NCBI GenBank assembly: GCA_022702705.1 | Contig: CM040424.1 | Span: forward strand, 79,735,452 to 79,799,451 | Reading direction: 5' to 3' | Source of the DNA: Papilionanthe hookeriana x Papilionanthe teres | Lineage: Eukaryota; Streptophyta; Magnoliopsida; Asparagales; Orchidaceae | Length of the DNA stretch: 64,000 nt | Part shown: positions 11,401 through 26,400 of the stretch, piece after piece | Numbering within the stretch: position 1 is the stretch's first letter | Layout: each line of letters opens with the position of its first letter | Notes under the pieces: model-generated | What the model was told of the DNA's origin: nothing | What the model saw: the letters and a program-made list of their open reading frames with translations, nothing else | Database searches by the model: none | Translations under genes and position numbers: made by a program

Positions 11401-14400
11401 GTCCAAGGGAGTAGATGAAGTTTTAGCGAGTAACGGAGCGAGCGGACTTCATGGGTGCGGCGATGACCGTCGCCTTCTTGAGGGAAGGAAGTCTCGGTCA
11501 CGATTCGAGTTGAATTCGGCGGGGCGCTCTACGGACGTCTGGCCGGCGACTTTCTTCGCAAAGAACAAGACCTTTACGAGTGTCCCTTGAGATTCGTCGA
11601 GCCGGATCCAGACTCAATCTTGGACCCCACACGGCGGGCATCCTGTCGGTAAGCAAGTCGCACGAGAATGTCGAAGTTGGGGACGACATCTTTCTTTCTG
11701 TCGGTTGAAAAAAGGATTGTTGGGCGTTAGAGGAATCCAACACTCAATCTCTGGGTAAAATTTACTTTATTGCAAGTACAAAAGTTGACGAAATTGTCAA
11801 ACTGGGCGTTTCTTTCGAAACTTATCCTAATGAATTTCAATTAAACTTGTTTTCATTGTTGCTTTTACTGTGAATGTTTCGTTCTGGTATGAAGTCATGA
11901 AGTTTGATATTACCGAGGAAACTTTCAGGGAGATAATTTGATGTGATTTGCAAAAAGAACGAGTCAAACTTGGGTAAGAGATGAAGCGACCACGAGGTAA
12001 AGGACCCGGTCCGATATTAGAAAGGACTCACTCCACACCGAACGTACTCATACCTCTAACCTACCACACCTATCGGGGGTCCGCCTCCTAAACCACAAGG
12101 ATTCCCGAACCTCACGCTTAAGGATGGTTAAACGAGCGGTTCTCGGAATCCGAAGAGTTGGTTATGCTTGGCCGAGGAAGAAATGGACACGATATGTCGA
12201 TAGAAGAACAACGATCGGCCATCAGGGACATGGACACACCGCCGATGTATGAAGACAAAACCCCCTGATCAAAATGGAGAGAAGAACTAGTCCCCAGCGG
12301 AGTCGCCAGAATTTGTCGTCCGGCATTTTTTTTTTTTGCTTTGATTTTGAAAGAGTATAAAATTTATGATTTAGTTTAATATAAAAAAGTATATGATTTT
12401 TGAAAATAGTTTTGAAAGTAGTGTATTTTTATTTTTAAAAATGAGACCGACTGGATCTCATTTGTCCAGTAATTTGCATAATCCTGTCTGGTGTCACAAA
12501 CGATACACTCTCTCGAAAGATTAATGTATCATGCGACGGTAGACCCAATCATACGAACTAAAGGACTCGTGACATCCGTTTGTACGCGAACGCTTTATGT
12601 ATGGCCAGACAAGTTCCTCTACTCAATAGAAAGACTAGGTAGAGTTTATTTTATCAGGTTCGAGTTCCTATAGAGGCATGCCCCTATGGTTTAATTACAT
12701 TCCAAATAGTCGGTGTCGCTTGAGAAAACTCTCGATAATGATTGGTGGTTCGTCTTCGAGAAATCGAGGTTTAGGTTTTCGCGGTAGGACGTGGAAAAAT
12801 AAGTGAGAGTGACTCGAATGGGAACAATTATTTTCGAGGAGTCGAAAGGAAAGAAAAGGTAGGGGATGTCACGGATCCGAGCGAGCACAGCGACTTCCGA
12901 TCTCTCTATGGTGTGCGTTGCGTTTTGAGACGATATTAATTAAGTGTTTGATCACTGACGATTTTATTATTTGGGACTTACATTTGCATAATGTCCGATT
13001 ATGCGAATAGCCGCATGACGATATGAGGGTTTACGCCGTACCGTACGACTGACCTCGGAACCTAAAGCGTGTTAGGACTTACGCTGCGCAACATGGTTGC
13101 ACAGAAGCCTAAAGAGGAGAGTGAGGGTTTATGTCGCGCTGGGCGAGCTACCTCTAAGTCCTATAGGTTTTTATTTAAACTAGGAATGAGTTTTGCTGAA
13201 GAAGATCCTCTTGTCGCTCGATCCAAGCTTCACGACATGTTGTTGTAGAATATCGACCACCTTCGCTTGTGGTTTACTCCATGCTCCTTGCTGAAGTAAT
13301 AGTCATAAGGTCTAAGGTTCAAATGATTTGTCAAATGTGTTTCAATGTTTCAGGTTGTGTTGTTGTTTTAGTTTTGCATGCAGGTTAAAGTAAATTGCAA
13401 GTAAAATTGCTAGAAAGTAAAGCGCAGTAAAGTGGATTGCAGTAAATAAATTGTAAAAGTGTACCTGGGCATCTGCTACCGTTGTATAATTTGTATTGCA
13501 AGCATAATATGACTTGCAATGGACTTAAATAAACTTGCAGACGAAGTAAGCAGAGCGAGAAAACCCGACACGAAAGTCAGAAAATAAAGAAAACAAGTCG
13601 TAGAAATTGTAAACAAAACTCGTATTCACATATGAAAGATCGGAACTGGGTATAAGACATCGATAGAGGTGGGGGCTCGGAGCCGGGTCGTGTCTTCCCG
13701 ACCTTGGATAAGAGTCATCGGCCGACGATCTAGGAGGGTAGTCCTAGCTACGATCCAGTGATTAACTATGGATCTTTATATATTTTATAAGAAAAATTCT
13801 TTGATTTTCATGCAAAAGTTTGTTTTAAGTTTTTTTTTATGCAGAGTTCTTTTTAATAAACAAATGAGATTCTTTTTTTTGTTTTATTTTTGTAAATATT
13901 TTGTAAATTAGTATAGTCCACAGGTTAGTCACTCTAATCGTGCTAGGACTACTGATGACCTAAGATCGTCGGGGAAAACAATCTAACCAAGAGTCGGCGA
14001 ATAGTATCATCGGTCCTTTCCTCTCCACTTATAGAGGGTCATCGATGTAGGAGATCTTATTCTAATTATCCTCGTATCCATCGTATCTCTCGTATAGCAC
14101 ACATCGGCATTATTATCATCGCCCTCGCCACTAGACCTCGGACTTACACCGGTCAGATGATCCGTATGTGACAAAACAAACGTCCACGTCGCGGAAGGAT
14201 GCGAGTGTAATGCTCGAGCTCGGATCCCGGTGCGTTGGGTTTCGTTATTGGTTAAGTCGTTTTAGGGAATTTCACAGTTGATTTAATTAAGGAAGGGTGA
14301 ACCAAGCCTCGGTGCATTCTACAATACGGTGTCTCGATTAGGCTTGTGAATTAGGGTCGAGTGCTCTAGTTTCGTCTGTGCGTTGAAAACTTAGGTGGAC

Positions 14401-17400
14401 AGGCTCTCGCCTATGGTGTGCTCCTAAGGTATATGAAGTCTGCAGTGAAGATTAGGTGGGTGACTCACTGAGGTGTGCTTGGAGTGCTAGGGAGCATATG
14501 TCGTGAATTAGGTAAAAGAGGTTTCACATAAGGTGTGCACTGTAAGGTTTAGGAAGCATATGCTTTGTGAATTATGTAAAGGAGGTTTCACCTAAGGTGT
14601 GCACCTAGGTTTAGGAAATGCGCAGTTAAGGTTAGGTGGGTGACTCACACTAGGGTGTGCTCTGAGTCAGGGAAGCATATCTTTGTGAATTAGGTAAAGG
14701 AGGTTTCACTAAGGTGTGCACCTAAGGTTTAGGAAGTCTGCAGTTAAGGTTAGGTGGGTGACTCACCTAAGGGTGTGCTCCTAAGGTCTAGGAAGCATAT
14801 GCTGTGAATTAGGTAGAAGGGGCTTCATCTAAGGTGTGCACCTAAGATCTAAGAAGCCTATACTGTGACTCGTGTTTGAAGTGATTTAAGGTGTTTTACT
14901 CTTCCTCAAGTTAAATCAGAAATTCCTTTTTTTTTTGACTTAACCATTTTAAACAACAATAAAATTAAAAAAAAAAACGAAGAAAACGGAGAAGGCCGGC
15001 TCACTTCCAAAACCAGCAAAAGCCAAATGGGAAGAAAATGCAGGTGAACCGGGCCTAAATCACAATTTTAAGGCTTCCAACGGCTCGGGGCAGCAACTAG
15101 CAAGCCTATGCGACAACTCTACAAGCTCCTACGAATCCGAGCAACGACTCCGATACTTCCTACAACATCCTACAGTGATTTGCAACTCCAAACAACAGTT
15201 CTTAACTTCCGAACAACACTCTTATGCTTTTCTAGACTTCCAACAACAATTCTATCCTTCCCTTCAGCACTTAACAGTTATTTTAAACCTCAAAACAGCA
15301 GCTTAATAGCTACCCAAATACCAAACAACACTTCTACAGCAATTCCAAGTCTAAAAACACTTTCTACGGCAAATTCCAGGCCTAACAACACTTTCTACAG
15401 CAAATTCCAGGCTTAACAACACTTTCTACAGCAAATAACAGCTTCTCACAGCAAGCAACTGCTTTCCCACAGCTTTCTGCAGCAAACAACAGCCCTCACA
15501 GGACCCACACAGCACTTACAGCTATAGTCAGCAGCTCCAAACAGCTAAACATCAGTTAATTCACTCCAAACAACCACCTATAGCACTAGTCAGCACTTAA
15601 ACGTCTTAGACAGCACCTACACGCTTTCCTACAGCGGTGGACATCACTTTCTAAGCTCCTAACAGCTCCCTTACAGCTTTCAAATCGCCTCAAAAACGAT
15701 GATACAAATGTCCAAGAGCAGCGATTTAAAACGTACAAAAACAATGATATGAAATATCCAAAAGCTGTGATATGAAATGTCCAAACGCAATAATTTAAAA
15801 TGTCCAAAAACAATGATATGAAATATCCAAAAGCTGTGATATGAAATGTCCAAGAACAGTAATTTAAAATGTCCAAAAGCTGTGATTTAAAATGTCCCAA
15901 AGCAGTGAAAATATAGAGCCAATACAGCCCCAAATCGCTTAAAAAACAGTTGGAATATTGAGTAGTATGGACATAAAATATAAAATAAAGTTTAGGTGTT
16001 AGGTACATAAACATGAGGCAATTGAGTGGTAAGTATGTAAACGTTTCAACAAACAAACAACAACACTCTATCAACAGGAAACATAAGGAATTATGAATTA
16101 AAACACTTCATCCATATGGGATCCATAGGAAGACTAGAAGTAAAAGTGCATCATAATCAAAGAAATGAGCATTGTCTCCAACCTGCACTAAGCTTGTTAG
16201 TATTCTATCATCGATGTTTTAGAAGGATCAAATAAGAACACAAATCTTTGATTCTTTTTTTTTTTCTTTTTTCTTTCTTTTCTTTTCTTTTTTCTTTTTA
16301 TTTTTATTAGCTAGGCAAAGAGAGAAATAGAGTTTTGGTGATCTTGGTGAAACGGTACGGCTGAGTTTAAGATGTTCTTGAGAGCTAAGCAAGAGTGCGG
16401 TTGAGATTAAAATGTTCTTGAGAGCTTAAGCAGAAAGAAAAGAATCTTTTAGAAAATTTGAGATTACCTAGGCCGTCAAGAATATATCAAATAAGCCATT
16501 AGAACTAATAAAAAAAAAAAAGAAAAAGATCAAAAACTGCTTCCAAGCACCATACAGGAACGGAGTGATATTCCTTGCTGTGTGAGCAACCTAAGAAAGG
16601 GGCAGGCGAGGGTTACGGTGGGCTCGAGCAAGCGAATGCGGGAGTCGAGCGTGTGTTTCTGCGCGGAAGACTGGATCGAGCCGAGCGGGAGACGAGCGGC
16701 AGTTCTTTCTGGCGTCGAGCGGAGAAAGAACTAGGTAGCGCAGCAGAGAAGGGGGGACCGAACACAGGGAGCTAGGGTTTTCCGCGCGAGGGAGAGAGGA
16801 GGCGAGCGTCTGGTTTGCGGTGCCTAGAGGGTTACGGTCGCGTGCGGCTTGGGTCGCGAGATCGAGCAGCGCTTCTCCTGCGTTAGGAAGAGGGAGGCAG
16901 AATTCAGCGGGTCTCAGTGCAGGGTGCTCGAACAGGGAGACGGGAAAGTGTCGAGCGGGAGACGAGCGATGCTTCTGTGCGAGGTCGAGCGGGGAAGGAG
17001 GTAAGGGCGGGAGAGCTGAGGAGGAAGAGGAAGGGTTAACAGGTCTCGGTGCAGGGTACTCGGACAGGGGGAGGAGGGCTGATATCGAATGAGGAGTAGG
17101 AGCCATCCCGCCCGTTTTTATTGCCGCGTTCGTCCGTCAGTGGGCGCCACAATTAATTAATTGGAAAAGATTAATTTCAAATATACCCTGATTAATTTTA
17201 AATTAATTAGTTTATTTGAAATTTAAAATTTGAATTTAAAAAAAAAAAAACAAATGGTCGGGGTGTGCGGCCAGTTCGGACCCGAATTAAACCTGAGTCA
17301 AGCTCGGACCCGTGTCCGGGAAAATTAAGAAAAATGTATAGATTTTCGTGCCGTTCGCGCGCGCAGGGAATTATGACAATATGGGTGTCCTTCCTAGCTA

Positions 17401-20400
17401 AAGTTGACGTCCCGGACGCCTCCGTGCGGTCCGTTTTGTCATCCGGGGTCACCCGGACAATTTCGCCGACGATCGGGCTAAAAAGTATCAAATTATGGTG
17501 CGCGCGAATTCGAACGTCATTAAGGGTTTACCTAAAGCCGTCTGCCTCTATAGGAACTCATTTTCGAGCCCTCTACATGTTAGTCCTTAGCCCTTCTAAC
17601 AAAGAGTCGAGTGCTTGGAACTACTCATGCGAGGTCTTACAAAAATGGGTCTAGAAGTGGTTCGAAGCTCTATGTGAGGTGGGCTCAATTACTAGTCTGC
17701 TAGGATGGTCAATACAGAACTCCTAGAGCTAGATCATACGGTCTAAAAGAAATAGCCTAAGACCTCACTAAAATTGAGGTCAACACATACCAAAACAAAA
17801 GTTTAAATGCAATGATCTAAAAGCGTAAGGTTGAGATAATAAAAACACTAAAATTTTTGTACACATTACCTAAAAGAACACGAAATCCAAAAGGACATAC
17901 ATGAGATCGATTGCTTGTGGCTAAGTGTTTAAAAATTTTTTGCTCTTTCCTTGGACACTAATTCAATGAGATGAGAAAGGGACATGCAAGGCTTGGTGTT
18001 GGCGTGAACAAAACATGGCCAAGATAACCTGTTTTTAAATAATTCCCAATGTTTTAAGCTGCAACACAGTTAAAGGCGTGCATTATTTTGTTAAATTTGA
18101 AAAATCAAACAAAACTTTATTTTTAGAAGTTCTTTGGTTTGATTTATAAAGTAGTTATTAGTTATTGGTTTCAGTTTACGAATTGCTTTGTTATGGTTAT
18201 TGGATCCATTTTCATCTCAATAAACTAGTTGAAATCATAAAATTGACATTTATCTTTTTATCCCTGGGTTGTTGGAATCGACGATGACCAAATAGAATCT
18301 AGTTTCACATTTTCACTAATTGCAAGTGTCAACCGTTCTAGTAGTAGAGGATTCTTGTAAGGCACAACTGAGAAATCATTGTTTCCTAGGGTTTCAAAGT
18401 TTCAATGTTGGTTCAAGGGGAGAATGCCCTACGCTACCTTGAAGCACGTAAATTGAAAACTATAGGCATGGTACCTTTGAACTTTTTAGCACCTGCATTC
18501 ATCATTTGTTCCTTTTAACCCTTCAATAGATAATACTTTTACCATAGAAATTCCTAGGTCGGTTGGTGCATTGCAGTGTTTCAAAACTTTGATGTATACT
18601 GCTAGGTTTAGGCTTGTTTACCTGAGGCTAAGACCTAATATTCTTTCAATCTGCTAGTTTCACATTGGTCTGAGACACATCTTTTATAGTTCTACCTGAT
18701 GCAAAGGCATTTCTCATAGTTCATGGTTTGAACGTGCACTAGTATTGCAGTTCTCTTTTGGTCATACAGTTTTGATGTGTATATTTAGCTTGTAAATTGT
18801 CAAGTTATTTTTCTTGCTATCATTGAAGACTTGTTATATTTCTTCTTGTAAGTGGATAGTGTTCTATAGAGTTTTATATATGAGAATAATGCAAATTTGG
18901 ATAAGTGTTTTATCTGTTTTTTTTTTTTTTTGTGTGTAATGTAGCCAATCTATGAGGATTTCTAGTCCATATGCAACCTTGACTACCACACATTATTCTA
19001 CGTAGTCAGAGGATGGCAAAAAAAATTTGCCGATGACATAAGTTATTGTTTGGTTAAATGATTTCAACATATCTTCATTTAAAAGATGTAAAGTAACTTT
19101 AATGCATGCATTTTATAAATACATGATTTATTTGGTTGTATGCAAAGCAAGTACATTGAAATATTTTTTGGGCTTTTTATACAATATTTATACAAGAACA
19201 AATGGTTGTTTCTAGCGGATGGGCTCAATGTAGGATGTATAAATTGTTCAGTTTGGGTGATTTCCAAATGAATTAAAAATAATGGTTTTGGGTATTTCAA
19301 ATTCTCAAAATCTTATTTTATACCAGCATATGAAAATTAAATACAGAAATGAAAAGTGCTAGCAGTTTACTCATCCAAGAACCCTAAGATTGATTGTTGA
19401 AGAATTTGAAACCATGCATACATTTTGATAATTGTAAGGCTGCTGAGAACATAGAAAAAATTGAACCCGCATAACTTAAAATGGCGAACATACATTGCAG
19501 GGGCAAATTTGCTCTGGTTGGCCCAAATGCTTCATTACATTGCATGCTTGTATGCCTGGGTGAGCTAAGAGGATGAGGAATGTTTTTGATGTATTGTGAT
19601 TTTTTGAATAAAAAAATAAAACACAAACAAAATCAAGAAAAGCCCTAAAAAAGTGTGCAGAAAGGTAAACTTTCAGAAACATTTAAGAAAGAAATATGAA
19701 TAATCTATAAAATTTCTTGAAATCTATTAAAAAAGGCTATGAATATTGAGAAAATGTAGAAGTTTGCTCTATGGCTCAATATTGCACGTAGTAGGACCAG
19801 AGTCAACTAAGGCCTGTCTGAATACTTGTCTGATTAAAGAATGACCATAAATCTGGAGCATCTTATCAAATCAAATATGCCTTCTCTACAAAGGAACAAG
19901 GGATGTGGTAATTCAACCAGAAGTCTTGTCAGTCTATTTTATATTGCATTTGCTCTAGGCTTTTAAGGCTATCTTCTACTAATTTTTTTTTTTTTAAAGT
20001 GAAATCAAAATACTTCATGTATATAATGGGGTTGTTAAGTCTCAATCTCATATCCGATTCTTTGCAAACAAGTGATAGAGCTGACGAAATTTCCCATAAT
20101 TATTTGAATAATAAAATTTAGTCATATTCAGATTAATCCTTTTCATTCTGAATTTGGATCAACTTTTTTGCTAACTGTTGTATAAATGTTTAATATGCAT
20201 TTGCATATGTTTTCAAGCTCTGTAATAATGAAATTTTATTCAATAAGAAACTATAAGATAGCTTATTTTGTAGAATAGTGTTATAAGTTTCAATGTATTA
20301 TGGATTTGATTTTCTGCAAGTAGATAAATAGTCTAATAGACCCTTCCTTACAGTGTCTTCACATTTTTGAAAATTTTCCTCCTTTAAAACTCTGGGTTTT

Positions 20401-23400
20401 GAAAAATTTCCTTCTTTAAACCTCTAGGTTGTAAGTACTATTTTGAGCTCGATTCTCGGGTAAATCTTGGAGTTGACAATGCTCATCTTGTAATAACCTC
20501 CATTTAAAACAAGAACAGCTTTTCTTTGCCTCAGTTTGCTTGCAAATGTTATGACTAGCATATGTTGCCAAGATAAAAATATTTGAAATTAGGGAATCTA
20601 GGTGTCCTTTAAGGCGTATATTCTAGATGAAAGTTTCAATTATTAGATAATCATATTTGAAAGGGTCCACGTTACAATTTTGTCCCCAACTGTTAGGGCA
20701 AGGAGCCTTTGATACCGTCCCTGTTGATGGGTTTAGCTGAGACTTAACACCAATCATAATTAAAGGAGATTTTCTCTAAAAGATGGCTTCTCCAATTTCA
20801 AAGAAGATAGATACAGTCTAAGCTCGTTTCTTAATGATATGTGTAATCAAAATGAAAACATAACGTAACTCAAAAAAAGGAAAACAAAAATTTATACAAA
20901 ATTGAGCTATATTTGACCTTTTTGTATTTTGTGCAGCCACACATCTCCTTTTTGCACAAGTTTGCCCAAGACGATAAATTTAAAGCTGATCATAGCTCAC
21001 AAAATATTAATATTGTACAAGTATATCCATATAATTGCACTTAAGAATCTTATGCTAGCAAGGTTGTGACTTGTGATGCTAAGCTCGTGCTCAGCTTGAT
21101 CTTAATGAAGGTACTACATTTAATTTAAAATCTAAGCTCACATGTTTCGAGATTTTAAAGCTTATGAATTTTGAATCATAATGCACAATTGATAGGGCAT
21201 TAAATCTTTTGTTTACATTGTTACTTTAAAATTAGCTTCATTGGTAAGCATTCACTCCAAGTTTATAAAATCTCTTTAGCTTAGGGTAAAGAAATATAAT
21301 ATATTTTATGATGGCTATTTGTATGTGACTGTTCATAATCATTTGTATAAAAAAAATGACAAGAAAAAAATGTCAAGAGAAGATGACTCATTATTTTTGT
21401 TTGCTAGATAGAGGAAGAAGAAGGTGATGACTCACTATTATTCGAGAACAAAATGAAGTAAACATAGATTTTGTTGAGTTGACGTCTTTTAGGCAAAAGA
21501 GTGCTGTTCGGGAGAAAGAAAATTTCTAAAAGAGGAATGTTGATTGTGATAAGTAAAAGGGCACGCGATGAACCAATTAGATGTTAATTTTTTAATGAGA
21601 AAAATGATAGCGGCGGGCGATGATTGCGCTACGAGTGTGAACTTATCTAGGAGTGACTCACGTAATAGAAGTTGGGGTTAGGATTTTTGCATGATCAGAT
21701 TGGAGTTAGTCTGTTTGGAGTGTGAACTTATCTAGGAGTGACTCACGTAATAGTAGTTGGGATTAGGATTTTTGCATGATAAGATTGGAGTTAGCCGGTT
21801 TGGTTTGGGTGGGTGTGGCGGTTTAGTTTATTTTATAACTAGACTAAGATCCATGAAATTCTAAGATGACAAAATCATGGAGTATTGATAGGTTCTTTCA
21901 TCATTTCTCCCTTCCACTTTGATTTAATTATAGGATATTATTTCCTTTAATCCAATTTTTTAATACTAAAGCAAAATATTATAAAACATATATGCTAACC
22001 TTAATTAAGTGCGATCTCTTGTGATTTAGAGTGGTAAATAATTATATTTGTGTGCTCTTGTGAGAAATCTCAAATAAGATCTTAAAGTTTTCATAAGAGG
22101 GCAAACTCGTTGAATATTAACTTATTCAATATCAATACATTTTTTGTTTTGCAAATTAACATGGTATCACATAAATATAATTAGAATTGAGTCGATCAGA
22201 TTTAAGAGGACTTGTTATCTCTGTAATTTACCCGTACCATGCCTCAAATGTTAATTTGCATTTTTAGTAGCAGTTTAGGGGACCTAAAGCTGTATGGGTC
22301 TCCTAAAGACTTTTTTTAATAATTTTCTTAATATGTTATAAGAGTAAATTTTTTTTTTTTTGTGAAATTCTCTCTTGCCATTGCTCCCGCTTATCTTTTT
22401 TCCATCTTTCGGACCACCACAAAAATTCATATAATGTAATTTTTTTTAATATATTATAAGATGTTTACAATTTTTTTTTTATAATAACTTGTGCGGGCTG
22501 GTCACAAAATTTGAAAATGCTTGAGATTGAAAGTAGTTTTAATTTATATATGTGATTTTGATTTTGAAAATAATATTTTAATTTTGAAAATAGAAGAGAC
22601 TAAACAGGTCTCACATATTTGATAGTTTAAATAGCTGAACACGATATCATAAGTAATATACTATTCCAAAGGATAAACTTATTACTCGTAGTAGGCTCAA
22701 CCACACAAACTAAATATTTTTGTGACATCCGTTTGGCCTGCGAAATCTTTTATGTGAGGCCGACAAGTTTCCCTACCTAATATAAAAATTATGTAGAGTT
22801 TATTTTACTTGCGTTTTTAGTTCCCTATAAAGACAAGCCTCTATAGTTATTTACCTCTTAAATGACCAGGGCCATTTAAAAAAAAAACTCTCGATTAAAA
22901 TCAGTGGTTTTGTATTCAAGATTTTAAATTTCAAGCATTCAAGCTTGGTCATAGTAAAATCAAAAGAGAATGACTCAAAATAGGAACAATTATTTTCAGG
23001 AGGCTAAATGAGAGAAATGTAGGGGATATCACTTAGGGTGTAAACAAACTGATCATGAACGAACAAAGGTCGTGTTCGTGTTCAGTTCGTTTGAAATTAA
23101 TTGTGTTTGAAATAGACTCGTTGAAATTGTTCGGGTTTGTTTTGATTTGTTTGAAATGTTCGAATTGTTTGAATTACTCAAATTATTTGAATTGTTTGAA
23201 ATCTTTTAAATTTGTTTGAATTGTTTGAATTGTTAAAATGATAATAGATTTTTTAGATAAGCTTTATAAGTTTTAATTTTTTAAAATATGATAAATTTTT
23301 AGAGTATATAATTATTTTTAAAATATGATAATTTTTTATGTATAATTATTTTAATTTATTTTATATTTCGAATAATAACGATTTAAACACAATGGAACAC

Positions 23401-26400
23401 ATAACTGTTCGTGGTTGGTTCGTTTATAAATTGAACAAAAGAAAATTGCTCGTGTTTGTCTCGTTTGCTTATCGAACGAATCAAACACGAATTCTCTAGC
23501 GAGCCCAACAAGAATTGTTCGTGAACAAAGAGCTTTTGTGACAACCCTAGATATCACAGATACGAGGAGAATCTCGGGGACTTCACATCTATCATATTAT
23601 TTGGCTTTATATCTTATAAGTGAAGATTTTTATTGTTTAATCCCGTCGATTTTATTATTTAGGGTTGACACTTGCACGATACCCGATCTTACAAATAGCC
23701 TAAGAGGAAAGGAAGTTTTACGCCGTACCGCACGACGAACTCAAAATCATAAAAGTGTTAATACTTATATTACACAATAGGGTTGTGTAAAAGCCTAAAA
23801 GATAGAGTGATGATTTATGTTGCAGTAGCAGATCAACTCGAAGTCCTATGGGTTATGTTATTTATTCTACAGAAAGATTTAACTGATGTAGACTTATTTT
23901 GCTGTTGTAGATCGTCATCCTCCGTCTATGTCACGGTCGTGTTGCTCACGAAGTTTTGCTCCATGTCGCATGGTACTAGTGGTTTCAGGTTTAGTGTTCA
24001 ATAGTGATCCACCTTATGTAAACTTATTATTATTCTTTATCTTAAAGGTCTTGTAGTTAATTTAAAATATACATAAACAAATCATGCTATAAGGAAGTGC
24101 AGTAAATGAAAGCAGTGTAATCTGCTATAAATAAAACAACAAAAAAAAAGAAATAAAATGTACAGTACAAAAGAACAGTACAATATGCAACAGAGATGGT
24201 AGAATGCTGTAAATATAAAATAAAACTATATACATAACAGGTTTGCTACTCTTGCAAATGGGATCTGTGCCGCAAGTACAATTAAACAAATATAGTAGAG
24301 AGTTTAGTAGGTAAGGAAAACATGCATTTGTGTGTAAATGAATAAGTGGCAAAGCATTTCACGGAAAACTCAAATGAAATCTGCAAGTGACTCATAAAAA
24401 TTTGGAGAAAATTGCTCGAAACATACAAAAAATCAAGTAAAACCGTCAGCATTTAGGTCAGGGTAGACTCAGAATTAGGTCCCTCTATCCCTAATAAAAC
24501 AATTAGCACACTTTATGTATGATCTAACACTAAGTAAAATGTTAACGACCTAACAGTCACAGAAAATGGTAATTCCTAACTTGGCTCATATGACTGAGAC
24601 GTGAATTTTTTTAGAAAATATTTAGGAATGATTCCACTTTTCAAAAAGAGATTTTGATTTGTCGTGCACTTAAAAGATTTTTTTTTAATAATGTGCATAT
24701 ATATTTATTTCAAAAAATTTTCATACCTTCAAAGTCAAAAAGTCAGTCAAATTGTCTGGGTGAAACTTTCTACTGTCTGTAAAAGCAAAGGATAACTTTT
24801 TACTAAATATTAGAGAGGCGGTAATGTCAATCCTTCATTCTCTCAAAGTTACTGAGTCAGAATTGTGCTAAAACTTATCACACAAACCTAAATGCATTTT
24901 TCATCGTTGTTTTTAAACCCCAAAAATTTGTCCAACTTACAGCTTGCCCGATGTCACCTATACTTACATACTATGCACACTTATACCTAAGTAAAAACAA
25001 TACTAATTGGACCATCGAGCTAGAAAGAAAAGAAAAATAAATGGGTTGAGAGAGAGGAGGAACCAATCCATCTGAAAGGGCTAGGAAATAAAGGGTGGAT
25101 CGGCTCTCAAAACTGTATATAAATTCATTTCCAAAAGCTTGTTTCAAACCTCTAGCATATCCACATTTCAAGAAGAAAGAAGAAAAAATTAACACTCAAG
25201 CCTCTTCCCAAAGTCAACAGGAAGTACCAAATGAGGACAACATTAGGAATGTCTCCTAAATGACCAAAGGAAGTTACCAACTATTCTCAACTTGAGGTAA
25301 CAGATTGAGGGGGAAGAGAGGCACAATCCCAACAATAAGAGACAATTATAGCCACGTGTAAGGTAAGGAAACAACCACAACATGCCATAAATAACACTAA
25401 GAGATGCATTTGAAAAGGATTCAAAATACTGCACTATGTATGCTACTACAGAGCTTCCCCTACATTCAACCATGTATATTAATAAACAGTGAAATAAAGG
25501 GCATGTAAGAAGCAAAAGTGGCCCCAAAACATCACCTTAAACATGTCAATAGGGAACTTTAGCTATACTTAAAGATGTTCCAACAAGAACAACGAAGTAA
25601 AGGGGCATGTAAGGGGCAAAGACAACCTCAAAACATCATTCTAAATATGCCAACATAGAGTTGATGCCACATTTAAATATATCCCAACAATACCAGTGAT
25701 ATAAGGTGTAAGTAAGGGCAAAGGAAATCTCAAAACATCATTTTAAGCATGTCAACAAAGAATTTCTGCCACATTTACGTATACTCCAACAAAATTAATG
25801 ATATAAGGGGCAAAAGAAATCCAAAATATTATTCTAAACGTGCCAACATAAAACATCTACCACATTTAAATATATTCCAGCAAAATCATTGATATAAGGG
25901 GCAAGCAAGGGGCAAATGAAACCCTAAAGCATCATTCTAAACATGCCAACATAGAGTTGATGTCACATTTAAATATATTCCAGCAAAATCAATGATATAA
26001 TGGAAGAAACCCCAAAATATCATTCTAAACATGCCAAGATAGAATTTCTACCACATTTAAATATATTCCAGCAAAATCAATGATATAAGGGGCAATGGGC
26101 AAAGGAAACCATAAAACATCATTCTAAACATGTCAACATAGAATTTCTGTCACATTTAAATATATTCCAACTAAATCAATGATATAAGGGGCAAATAAGG
26201 CACAAAGGAAATCCAAAAACATCATTCTATATGTAAGATTATGCAAGCATACATTCCACCCAACACTCCTTTCGGTTCTTCCCTTTATTTTTTTTCTTTT
26301 TTTTTTTTACTTAGCCATGAGAAGCATTAGGGCTAGAACAAATCCAACCAGTAAATATCAGTAACTGGTAGCTAAGGAAAAAAAAAAAACTACAACTGCA

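Larger units (their letters stand above)
12314..17785 (-). mobile_element. Complete giant LTR (5,472 bp), minus orientation, Tat/Ogre-like
   Basis: On the minus strand it begins TGTTGACCTC at 17785 and ends GGACGACA at 12314, a TG...CA LTR, followed directly by the primer-binding site. Blocks in order are GC island (17100-16600), pyrimidine tract on the + strand (16250-16305), GCTGT/CAGCA-rich zone (15660-15090), ACCTTAGGTG tandem zone (14870-14390), and the unique 3' part (14300-12314) shared with the solo LTRs. This is the 5' LTR of the rearranged element. Confidence 0.85.

Noticed and set aside
6826..17785. Large DNA transposon (MULE-like) with long terminal inverted repeats
   Set aside because: The same ends bound a solo LTR with a 5-bp duplication at 44975-50763, and a primer-binding site follows the LTR end at 12314, so the ends belong to an LTR retroelement.
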